Position numbers and translations under genes: made by a program | Notes under the pieces: generated by a model | Told to the model about the DNA's origin: nothing | What the model saw: the letters and a program-made list of their open reading frames with translations, nothing else | The model's database searches: none | Assembly (NCBI RefSeq): GCF_024189295.1 | Contig: NZ_JAIZEN010000024.1 | Location: 1 to 41,243 of the forward strand | DNA: 41,243 nt | DNA from: Halobacillus sp. A1 | GTDB taxonomy: Bacteria > Bacillota > Bacilli > Bacillales > Halobacillaceae | Direction: 5' to 3' | Shown here: piece by piece, positions 34,627 to 41,243 of the stretch | How the letters are laid out: each line of letters opens with the position of its first letter | How positions within the stretch are numbered: the first letter of the stretch is position 1

Positions 34627-35270
34627 GAAGTCATCCCCGGCATTTTCGGCCATAGCACTTCGTAGCCTGATTCTTTTAAATCCTTAATAGTAGGTAAAGG
34701 ATTCATGGTTTGAATACGAATCACAATAATTTTATAATTCGCATCAGGTTTATAAGGGTAGATGAGCACAGAACTTATATTTACTTTTCTTTTTCCAAAC
34801 ACTTGCATAACCTGAGGTAACATTCCAGGTTTATTTAATACTTTGACTTCAATTTGAGAGCTTTGCACATGAGTTCCTGTTAGCTGTATCATAGTGTGCA
34901 GCATATCTTTTTCAGTTAAGATTCCAACTAGTTTATCGTTTCTCATAACCGGAACACATGCAATTTCTTGCTCGTAAAAAATTGAGGCTACTTCTTCTAC
35001 GAAATCAAGGGGATGAACCGTGGTAACAGGTGTCGTCATGATGGAATGGATAGGACTTTTCAATTGTTCCGACTCGGAAGGCTCATCAAGAATTGATGGA
35101 CTAGCATCACGAACGTCCCGATCTGAGACAATCCCAAGGACGCAATAGCTTTCATCCACAATCGGTATATGACGGATATGATGCTCGTGCAAGAGTTGAA
35201 GTGCCTTTATTATGGGGTCGTCAGGCGTCAATGTGTGGACTTCTGTTTTCATGACTTCTTCTACTAACAT
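34623..35270 (-). CDS. acuB: acetoin utilization protein AcuB (CBS-pair plus ACT domain)
   Basis: A 215-residue protein with two CBS motifs (residues 1 to about 130: MLVEEVMKTEVHTLTPDD... and IHSIMTTPVTTVHPLDF...) and a C-terminal ACT domain (EVKVLNKPGMLPQVMQVFGKRKVNISSVL). CBS pairs bind adenine nucleotides and ACT domains small metabolites, so AcuB is probably a sensor for the acetoin/acetate system; its precise role is unknown. Middle gene of acuABC, two bases after acuA and overlapping acuC. Confidence 0.92.
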   Translation of the reverse strand: MLVEEVMKTEVHTLTPDDPIIKALQLLHEHHIRHIPIVDESYCVLGIVSDRDVRDASPSILDEPSESEQLKSPIHSIMTTPVTTVHPLDFVEEVASIFYEQEIACVPVMRNDKLVGILTEKDMLHTMIQLTGTHVQSSQIEVKVLNKPGMLPQVMQVFGKRKVNISSVLIYPYKPDANYKIIVIRIQTMNPLPTIKDLKESGYEVLWPKMPGMTS

Positions 35271-35272
35271 GG

Positions 35273-35923
35273 TTAAACCCCCCGGGCTTTACGATATTGG
35301 TTTCTTGTTAAAAAGCGTAGTTCATCAAACTTTTCAATGGAGGCTTCTGATACGTTAGAACCGATCCTAACCATCAAACAGTTTGCTGGATGAGAAATGA
35401 TTTCTGGATCATCTGTGGGGGAAGGAGTAAGACCACCAGCGCCCATCATTTTTTCCATAACTTTACGATAATCCCATATACTCAGTTTGGTGCCTTTAAG
35501 GTCCCAGTGCCAATAGTATTCGGTAGAAATAATAATGTAATTTTCCATAAAGGGATCCAACATGGAAAGTTTCAGCAGTCTAGAGCCTACACGAAATCCT
35601 CGGAATTCTGGAGCAACTTCTATGGCTCCTAATTCAATTAGATCTTCCATTTTTCCTTCAGACCATCGTTCCATAGGGTCAGGGTGCAAATAAGTAACGT
35701 ATCCTACGATTGTTTGCTCGTGGGTTGCTGCGATAATCCTTCCTTCGTCAAAGTCAGCTATACTTTGAAGCGCTTCAAATTGCTTAGCTGGAGGTCGGAA
35801 TGCATTCAGTTTTTCATGAAAGCTATACTGAGCCAGTTCTTCTGAGGATAAAGGCCCCAGAACTTCCATAGGACCATATTCTGTGTCAAATGTTTGTTGA
35901 TTAAAGGTTTTTACATGTTCCAT
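35273..35923 (-). CDS. acuA: acetoin utilization protein AcuA (GNAT protein acetyltransferase)
   Basis: A 216-residue GNAT acetyltransferase. The acetyl-CoA-binding region ELGAIEVAPEFRGFRVGSRLLKLSM (about residues 93-117) has the R-G-x-x-V/I-G-x-x-L pattern. AcuA inactivates acetyl-CoA synthetase by lysine acetylation; AcuC reverses it. First gene of the operon, with AGGTGG upstream and a candidate TATAAT (35973-35968) inside a CTTCAT/ATGAAG dyad. Unlike B. subtilis, no acsA gene lies next to it here; a PBP gene occupies that side. Confidence 0.93.
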   Translation of the reverse strand: MEHVKTFNQQTFDTEYGPMEVLGPLSSEELAQYSFHEKLNAFRPPAKQFEALQSIADFDEGRIIAATHEQTIVGYVTYLHPDPMERWSEGKMEDLIELGAIEVAPEFRGFRVGSRLLKLSMLDPFMENYIIISTEYYWHWDLKGTKLSIWDYRKVMEKMMGAGGLTPSPTDDPEIISHPANCLMVRIGSNVSEASIEKFDELRFLTRNQYRKARGV

Positions 35924-36004
35924 TGCTTCACCACCTATTGAAAAGATGAGAACTTCGTATAGTCTTCATTATACATGAAGAGAATAGAATTTAAATTAAC
36001 TAAG

Positions 36005-36040
36005 GAAAAAAACTCCAGTCTTAATTTGGACTGGAGTTTT
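36005..36040 (-). terminator. terminator of the class A PBP gene
   Basis: AAAACTCCAGTC / GACTGGAGTTTT, 12-bp stem; on the minus strand it ends in a T-run. Lies between the PBP gene and acuA, so the two are separate units. Confidence 0.85.
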
Positions 36041-36067
36041 CAAGGGATTTTTTCATTATTCTAGTGA

Positions 36068-39000
36068 CTATTCTTCAGAGATGTTATCTTCAGAGCCTTC
36101 AGTAGAATCGTTTTCTTCATTATTTTCATCATCCTCTGATTCGTTACTATCGCTTTCATCACTGTTAGTGGAGGATGAATCTTCTTCATTCGACTCGTTT
36201 TCACTGTCAGACTCATCGCTGGATGAGTCTGAGTTATCTCCGGTTGAGTCAGATTCACTCTCGTCCTGATCGCTGGACGAATCTGAGTTACCTCCGGTTG
36301 AGTCAGATTCACTCTCGTCCTGATCGCTGGACGAATCTGAGTTACCTCCGGTTGAGTCAGATTCACTCTCGTCCTCATCGCTGGACGAATCTGAGTTATC
36401 TCCGGTTGAGTCAGATTCACTTCCGTCCTGATCGCTGGATGAATCTGAGTTATCTCCGGTTGAGTCAGATTCACTTCCGTCCTGATCGCTGGACGAACCT
36501 GAGTTATCTCCGCTCGAGTCAGATTCATTACTGGAGGAAACCGATCTTTCTGAATCATTATTCTCAGTTGCGCTGCTGTTACTGGACGTGCCAGGACTAC
36601 TGACCTCCGTTGTAGAGGAGAGGCTGGAGGACTCTCCGAAATAATCTACAGCCCTGACAGCATATATGCCGTCTTGTCCTGAGAAGGAATAACTTGTACT
36701 TCTAGTACTACCCACTCTTGAAAAAGAACCTCCAGGTGAAGAAGCACGGTATACCCTGTAACCCACTACATCATCACTGGATGACTCTGACCAGCTGATT
36801 GATGAAGAGTCGGCTGACACAGATCCAGGCGGCGATGGACTTTCTCCATCGTTTTCTATTTCACTAGACGAAGTACTGGAATCGGAAGAAGGAAGGGAAA
36901 CATCGTCCCACGCGTCTGAATTGGGTAGCAAATGTTCTAATTTTTCTTCCGTATCTAAATCATTTTCTTCGAGGAACTCGGGTTTAATGGTCACTCCCGA
37001 ACCTTCCTCTACTATGAATTCGCTTGGCGTGTCATCACCGGCAGGATATTGTTTTCCTTTGATTTCAACAAAATCACCGCCATCAGTTAAGCTGTCATCT
37101 TCTTCAGAAGGTGCGAACTCGGAAATATAAAGGTCACTCTTTGTAATACCGACAGATTCACATAAGTCGGATGCTAAAAGGCCTGAAGTTGCGCAATAAG
37201 AGTTCGTCTCGATCCCATCTGGTTCTTCGAAATCATTCTCAGGTACCATAAGATCAGGGCGGATTTCAGAAACTGCATTGACTACTTCCGCCCATAGCCC
37301 GGTATTTCTGCTGCTGTAACCATTGCTATCCAATTGTTCTTCGAAATCATATCCCATCCACATGCTCATAGTTACGTTAGGATTAGTAGCTACGAACCAG
37401 GCATCTTTATACTCCTGGGAAGTACCGGTTTTGCCTGCCCAGTCGACATCAGGGTTTGTTAATTGACCTGATACACCGGCCGCAGTTCCGGAATCAAGAA
37501 CATCTCTCATCATGTCCACCGTAAGATATGAGGCTTGTGGACTGAACACTTCTTCTTTTTCAGATTCGTGCTCGTAGAACGTTTCTCCATCTTTGGTTTC
37601 GATCTTTTCAATCATATACGCATCTACAAAATCCCCGTTGTTGCCAAACGTAGCATACGCGTTCGTATTTTCTTCGTTAGTCACATCAGAGGTGCCCAAA
37701 ACGAATGAAGGGTTGGTATAATCATTTTCATTAAAGCTGGAGAATCCCATTTTGTCTAAATAATTTTCACCTGGGTTTTCATCTAAAATATCCATGTACG
37801 CTTCGACGGCTGGTATGTTATACGATTTTTTCAAAGCTTCTCTAGAAGAAGTGAAACCATTATAACCATCCCCGTAGTTTCTGAGTTTACCGCCGCCTGT
37901 GGATTCTGGGTATTCAAAAGGTACGTCAGCAAACACAGAGCCAGGGTGAATTTCACCCATATCGATACCAGGACCATAACCTGCCAAAGGCTTCATTGTA
38001 CTACCCGGTGAACGTGAAGCCCGGGTGGCATGGTTTAATTGCTGCTCCTCGAAGTCTCGCCCGCCAATAAATCCAATAATTTTACCTGAGGTGTTTTCTA
38101 TAAGCGTACTTCCGACTTGGACGGGAATTTCCATATCTACAAGTTCGCCTTCTGCATTCTCTACTGAAACAACTTTGTTTCTTCCATAATTATTATAATT
38201 ATCTTTAACTTCCTGCATTACATCATAAACTTCTTTGTCGATGGTGGTATGGATTTTAAACCCACCCGAGCTGAGCTGACGATCAGCTAACGTACTGTAT
38301 TCTTCGGCAAGTTCTTCATCTTCATTTAAATCAGAGAGGGAATCTCCGTTCTCTACAGCCAGCTGTTCCACTATGATTTCTTTAGCGCGCTTTTGCACTT
38401 CATCTGTTAAATATGGGTACTTGTCCCTTGACTTACTTTTCGGTTCTGTCAAACTCTCGGGCAAATCAAATTCCAGTGCTTCTTCATATTCCTCATCTGT
38501 TATATAATTAGCGTCATTCATACGTTTCAACACTTCATTCATCCGATCCAATCCTGGCTGGAGCTGTTCTTCAGATTTAGGTTCACCGTTATTAAGAAAT
38601 GGAGTGTAGCTGTATGGATTTTGAGGAAGACCAGCTATAAAGGCTGCCTGAGGAATGGATAATTCATCAGCACTAACGCCGAAAATTCCTTCTGCTGCCG
38701 TCTCAGCACCTGCTATGTTATCTCCATTGGCATTTCGGCCGAATGGCACAATGTTTAAGTATGCTTCTAAGATTTCATCTTTTTCAAAAAAGCGTTCGAC
38801 ACGCATGGCAATAAGCATTTCTTTTGCTTTTCTTTCGAAGGACACCTCACTCGTGAGGATTTGATTTTTTACGATTTGCTGGGTAAGTGTACTTCCACCC
38901 GTCCGTGTCGAAGAATTGGTTGCTTCCTGTACCATCGCTCGAAGGACAGCTTTTGGTACGATTCCATCGTGATTATTGAAGTACTCATCTTCCGTAGCGA

Positions 39001-39361
39001 TCACGGCTTCTTCCAAATTATCACTAATATCATCGAGGGAGGCCCCCTGCCGATATAAATCGGTTCGCACATTGCCAAGTAATTTTTCTTCTGAAAAATA
39101 AACCTGGGAAGTTTCTTCATAATTATAAATTTCCTCTTCCATATCCTCCTGAGATCTTGTGGGCTCATCTTTCACAAGGGAGGCAAAATATCCAGCCCCA
39201 ACACCTCCGGCAAAAAACAAACCTACCACACCGATAATAATAAAGAATAAAATCACATTCCAAACTACATCATAGCCGATTCGAGTGGATCTTTGAATTT
39301 TCCCGGTCCGCCATAAAGCTTTCCAATCTATTTTTTTTCCATTATTCGGGCTGTTTGCCAT
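36068..39361 (-). CDS. class A penicillin-binding protein with FN3 domain and acidic repeat tail
   Basis: A 1097-residue bifunctional wall synthase. TM anchor about 32-60. Glycosyltransferase 51 domain with EDEYFNNHDG (Glu124) and GGSTLTQQIVKN. Transpeptidase domain with STMK (454-457), SYN (513-515) and KTGTS (644-648). FN3-like domain about 842-920. The tail (about 925-1097) is Ser/Asp/Glu-rich and includes five to six 18-residue repeats of the type SDSTGDNSDSSSDQDGSE. It polymerises lipid II and crosslinks stem peptides outside the membrane. The frame opens at 39418, but AGGAGG lies seven bases before the ATG at 39361. Between acuA and tyrS, where B. subtilis has acsA. Confidence 0.93.
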   Translation of the reverse strand: MANSPNNGKKIDWKALWRTGKIQRSTRIGYDVVWNVILFFIIIGVVGLFFAGGVGAGYFASLVKDEPTRSQEDMEEEIYNYEETSQVYFSEEKLLGNVRTDLYRQGASLDDISDNLEEAVIATEDEYFNNHDGIVPKAVLRAMVQEATNSSTRTGGSTLTQQIVKNQILTSEVSFERKAKEMLIAMRVERFFEKDEILEAYLNIVPFGRNANGDNIAGAETAAEGIFGVSADELSIPQAAFIAGLPQNPYSYTPFLNNGEPKSEEQLQPGLDRMNEVLKRMNDANYITDEEYEEALEFDLPESLTEPKSKSRDKYPYLTDEVQKRAKEIIVEQLAVENGDSLSDLNEDEELAEEYSTLADRQLSSGGFKIHTTIDKEVYDVMQEVKDNYNNYGRNKVVSVENAEGELVDMEIPVQVGSTLIENTSGKIIGFIGGRDFEEQQLNHATRASRSPGSTMKPLAGYGPGIDMGEIHPGSVFADVPFEYPESTGGGKLRNYGDGYNGFTSSREALKKSYNIPAVEAYMDILDENPGENYLDKMGFSSFNENDYTNPSFVLGTSDVTNEENTNAYATFGNNGDFVDAYMIEKIETKDGETFYEHESEKEEVFSPQASYLTVDMMRDVLDSGTAAGVSGQLTNPDVDWAGKTGTSQEYKDAWFVATNPNVTMSMWMGYDFEEQLDSNGYSSRNTGLWAEVVNAVSEIRPDLMVPENDFEEPDGIETNSYCATSGLLASDLCESVGITKSDLYISEFAPSEEDDSLTDGGDFVEIKGKQYPAGDDTPSEFIVEEGSGVTIKPEFLEENDLDTEEKLEHLLPNSDAWDDVSLPSSDSSTSSSEIENDGESPSPPGSVSADSSSISWSESSSDDVVGYRVYRASSPGGSFSRVGSTRSTSYSFSGQDGIYAVRAVDYFGESSSLSSTTEVSSPGTSSNSSATENNDSERSVSSSNESDSSGDNSGSSSDQDGSESDSTGDNSDSSSDQDGSESDSTGDNSDSSSDEDESESDSTGGNSDSSSDQDESESDSTGGNSDSSSDQDESESDSTGDNSDSSSDESDSENESNEEDSSSTNSDESDSNESEDDENNEENDSTEGSEDNISEE
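36218..36535 (-). repeat. 54-bp in-frame tandem repeats in the PBP tail
   Basis: GGTTGAGTCAGATTCAC recurs at 36242, 36296, 36350, 36404 and 36458 on the plus strand, exactly 54 bases apart, with a diverged sixth unit near 36512. Some adjacent units differ by only a few bases (Q/E, G/D exchanges), so the array looks recent and prone to change in copy number. Confidence 0.92.
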
Positions 39362-39437
39362 TAAAAAACCTCCTAAATTACAGCCTATATTATAACATAA
39401 TGCTCGTATAACGGACATGATTCGTTAAAAAATTAAG

Positions 39438-39466
39438 TTGCTTTTTTAAAAGGGTTATGATATTAA
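39438..39466 (+). promoter_or_regulatory. promoter of the tyrS T-box transcript
   Basis: TTGCTT (39438-39443), 17-base spacer, TATTAA (39461-39466); predicted transcript start near 39473. Confidence 0.5.
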
Positions 39467-39490
39467 TTGTATACAGTTTAATGAATGAGC

Positions 39491-39709
39491 GATGAAGGAT
39501 TGCAGTAGAAAATTATTCCCTGGCAAAGAGAGCTGACGGATGGTGTGAGTCAGCATAAAATAATTTTCGAATTACGATCGGGAGCAATCTTCTGGTGTGA
39601 ATCAGAAGACGGTTGTATAAACCGTTATCAAACAGAGTGGCACATAGTGTGCAACAAGGGTGGTACCGCGAAAAGACCTCGTCCCTTTATAGGGGAGAGG
39701 TCTTTTTTG
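39491..39709 (+). promoter_or_regulatory. T-box leader (tRNA-Tyr-sensing) of tyrS
   Basis: The leader contains Stem I (GATTGC 39498-39503 pairing with GCAATC 39584-39589; AAAATTATT with AATAATTTT inside), a candidate specifier codon TAC for tyrosine at 39573-39575, the conserved T-box AAGGGTGGTACCGCG (39656-39670) and an intrinsic terminator AAAAGACCTC / GAGGTCTTTT plus T-run (39671-39708). The TGGT of the T-box can pair with the ACCA end of uncharged tRNA-Tyr. Uncharged tRNA favours the antiterminator and so tyrS expression. Confidence 0.93.
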
Positions 39710-39739
39710 CGTTGAGAAAATAGTAAGGAGTGAAGGAAT

Positions 39740-41011
39740 TTGGATATTTTACAGGATTTAGAAAAAAGAGGGCTCGTCAACCAAATGACGGATGAAGAGG
39801 GGCTCCGCAAACATTTAATCGCACAACAGGTTACGCTATACTGTGGGTTTGATCCTACAGGGGACAGTCTGCATATAGGACATTTACTTCCTGTATTAAC
39901 ACTAAAACGGTTCCAACAAGCAGGTCATCGTCCCATTGCTTTAGTAGGTGGTGGTACAGGGATGATCGGCGACCCGAGTGGCCGATCAACAGAACGGCAG
40001 TTGAATTCTGCTGAAGTTGTTCTCGGTTACAGTGAAAAATTAAAAGGTCAATTAGCTGAAATTCTTAACTTTGATCAGGGTGAAAATTCCGCAGTAGCAA
40101 GGAACAACCATGAATGGTTATCCCAAATGACAGTAATCGACTTTTTAAGAGATACAGGCAAGCACTTCGGCATTAACTACATGCTTGCCAAGGATTCCGT
40201 CGAGTCAAGAATTGAGAGTGGAATCAGTTTCACTGAATTTACGTACATGATTCTTCAATCGTTGGATTTTCAAAAGCTGAATGAGAAGGAAAACTGCACT
40301 TTACAAATCGGCGGAAGTGATCAGTGGGGAAATATTACTGCTGGCCTCGAGCTTATCCGTCGCTCGGCAGCAGGAGAAAGAGAAGTTGAAGCTTACGGAA
40401 TGACTATGCCTTTGATTACGAAGGCGGACGGTTCTAAATTCGGGAAAACCGCAGGAGGGGCTATCTGGCTAGATCGTGATAAAACGTCTCCATATGAGTT
40501 TTACCAATTCTGGATTAACACTGATGATCGCGATGTCATTCGCTTCTTGAATTTCTTCACGTTTCTTAGTCACGAAGAAATTGCCCAGCTTGAGGAGGAA
40601 GTAAAGAGTCAGCCAGAGAAACGTGTCGCGCAAAAACGATTGGCGGAAGAGATGACAAAGCTTGTTCATGATGAAGATGCTTTAAGACAAGCAGAAAAAA
40701 TTTCTGCAGCTCTTTTCAGTGGGGATATTAAGGAATTGACCGGTGAGGAAATAGAACAAGGATTTAAAGATGTTCCTGCTTACCTCACGGAAGATAAAGA
40801 GCAGACACTTATCGATCTATTAGTGAATGCGGGTATTTCATCTTCAAAACGTCAGGCGAGGGAAGACATAAGCAATGGTGCTGTCTACATCAACGGGGAG
40901 CGAAACCAGGACTTAAAGCATCACCTTACTGATGAAGATCGAATTGAAGATAAATTCACAATCATCCGTCGTGGGAAAAAGAAATATTTTTTAATCCGTT
41001 ACACTGTTTAA
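39740..41011 (+). CDS. tyrS: tyrosine--tRNA ligase TyrS
   Basis: A 423-residue class I aminoacyl-tRNA synthetase. The HIGH motif is exact (HIGH, residues 45-48, after GFDPTGDSL); the KMSKS-equivalent is KFGKT (about 232-236). QIGGSDQWGNI is the tyrosine-binding signature, and a C-terminal S4 domain (SSKRQAREDISNGAVYINGE) grips tRNA. The start codon is TTG, with AAGGAGTGAAGGA upstream, as in other Bacillus tyrS genes. Controlled by the T-box leader before it. Terminator at 41062. Confidence 0.97.
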   Translation: MDILQDLEKRGLVNQMTDEEGLRKHLIAQQVTLYCGFDPTGDSLHIGHLLPVLTLKRFQQAGHRPIALVGGGTGMIGDPSGRSTERQLNSAEVVLGYSEKLKGQLAEILNFDQGENSAVARNNHEWLSQMTVIDFLRDTGKHFGINYMLAKDSVESRIESGISFTEFTYMILQSLDFQKLNEKENCTLQIGGSDQWGNITAGLELIRRSAAGEREVEAYGMTMPLITKADGSKFGKTAGGAIWLDRDKTSPYEFYQFWINTDDRDVIRFLNFFTFLSHEEIAQLEEEVKSQPEKRVAQKRLAEEMTKLVHDEDALRQAEKISAALFSGDIKELTGEEIEQGFKDVPAYLTEDKEQTLIDLLVNAGISSSKRQAREDISNGAVYINGERNQDLKHHLTDEDRIEDKFTIIRRGKKKYFLIRYTV

Positions 41012-41061
41012 TTTAATAAAACGATATGTATAGTTTCAAAAAAACAGTATAAATAATAAAT

Positions 41062-41099
41062 AAAAACGCTTGGAATTTTCTTTCCAAGCGTTTTTGTTT
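41062..41099. terminator. tyrS terminator
   Basis: Perfect 14-bp stem AAAAACGCTTGGAA / TTCCAAGCGTTTTT with a six-base loop and T-run; symmetrical, so it can also stop a convergent gene beyond the window. Confidence 0.93.
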
Positions 41100-41120
41100 G
41101 TTGAATGGTCTTTTAAACTA

Positions 41121-41243
41121 AAGCTCCCTTTAGTGGAAAACTCAGTTTCGAGACATAATGAGAATCTAGGAGCTCCGGGAAACGGATCGCTTTCCGGGGG
41201 GCGGGCGCTGAGCCTCCTCGAGCTTCGCTCTCCGGGGTCTCAC
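41121..41243 (+). repeat. intergenic repeat, family A, copy 3 (cut by window end)
   Basis: The outer arm 41121-41153 matches 27843-27875 in inverse orientation (31 of 33 bases). It is followed by CTCCGGGAAACGG, ATCGCTTTCCGG, GCGCTGAGCCTCCTCG and GGGGTCTCAC, the same block order as copies 1 and 2. The right half lies beyond the window. Confidence 0.75.

Noticed and set aside
35764-35779. TTTGAAGCGCTTCAAA as a cre site in acuA
   Set aside because: Half-sites are two bases closer than the cre consensus allows; kept only as an unexplained palindrome.
36218-36535. Regular 54-bp repeats considered as a CRISPR array
   Set aside because: Units are contiguous with no unique spacers and code in frame for the PBP tail; no cas genes nearby.
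36061-36558. 165-codon minus-strand ORF with repeating NLTQPEITQIRPAIRTEV units
   Set aside because: It is the shifted reading of the 54-bp repeats inside the PBP tail; repeat arrays whose unit is a multiple of three stay open in several frames. No ribosome binding site and no independent evidence.

Overview
The window is a stretch of core chromosome from a low-GC Gram-positive bacterium of the Bacillaceae. This rests on the Bacillus-type 5S rRNA, strong AGGAGG-type ribosome binding sites, TTG/GTG starts, a Tyr T-box leader, a SigB-type promoter, CcpA with cre sites, and a gene order recalling the B. subtilis ytfP-ytgP ... trmB-ytnP-ytoP ... ytpPQR-sftA-murC-ytxGHJ-aroA-ccpA-motPS-acuCBA-tyrS region. 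Very acidic wall-facing segments in MotS and the class A PBP, plus the MotP/MotS stator pair, suggest a salt- or alkali-adapted genus (Halobacillus/Virgibacillus-like). That last step is inference.

Layout. 1-750: tail of an rRNA operon (5S plus terminator), then a compact promoter-ORF-terminator unit. 751-4800: flavoprotein, MurJ-type flippase, RsuA pseudouridine synthase, small DeoR-type regulator. 4889-9948: K+ channel, PepV, MFS transporter, ThpR and a NERD-domain protein in one packed run, then a convergent EAL protein. 11037-17891: lipid kinase, YtmP-type kinase, small membrane protein with a cre site, TrmB, YtnP lactonase with a perfect cre match, PepSY protein, M42 peptidase, DUF84, YtoQ. 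17892-18695: no intact gene but a decayed minus-strand gene. 18696-27002: orphan PTS IIC-like permease, YtpP, YtpQ, YtpR, SftA, nicotinate phosphoribosyltransferase, MurC. 27003-28031: no gene; two families of Bacillaceae-style intergenic repeats, one apparently inserted in the other. 28032-33416: SigB-promoted ytxGHJ, DAHP synthase/chorismate mutase, ccpA, motPS. 33451-36000: acuABC on the minus strand. 36068-39361: class A PBP with FN3 domain and 18-residue acidic repeats. 39438-41095: T-box-controlled tyrS. The right edge holds another copy of the first repeat family.

Functional themes are wall synthesis (MurJ, MurC, PBP), translation and tRNA/rRNA modification (RsuA, TrmB, YtpR, TyrS, ThpR), carbon control (CcpA, AcuABC, two cre sites) and thiol/stress functions (YtpP, YtxGHJ). 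I see no CRISPR array, prophage, transposase or defence cassette. The least explained parts are the nested repeats at 27.1-27.9 kb, the decayed gene at 18.0-18.6 kb, the small unit after the 5S gene, and several operator-like sites.
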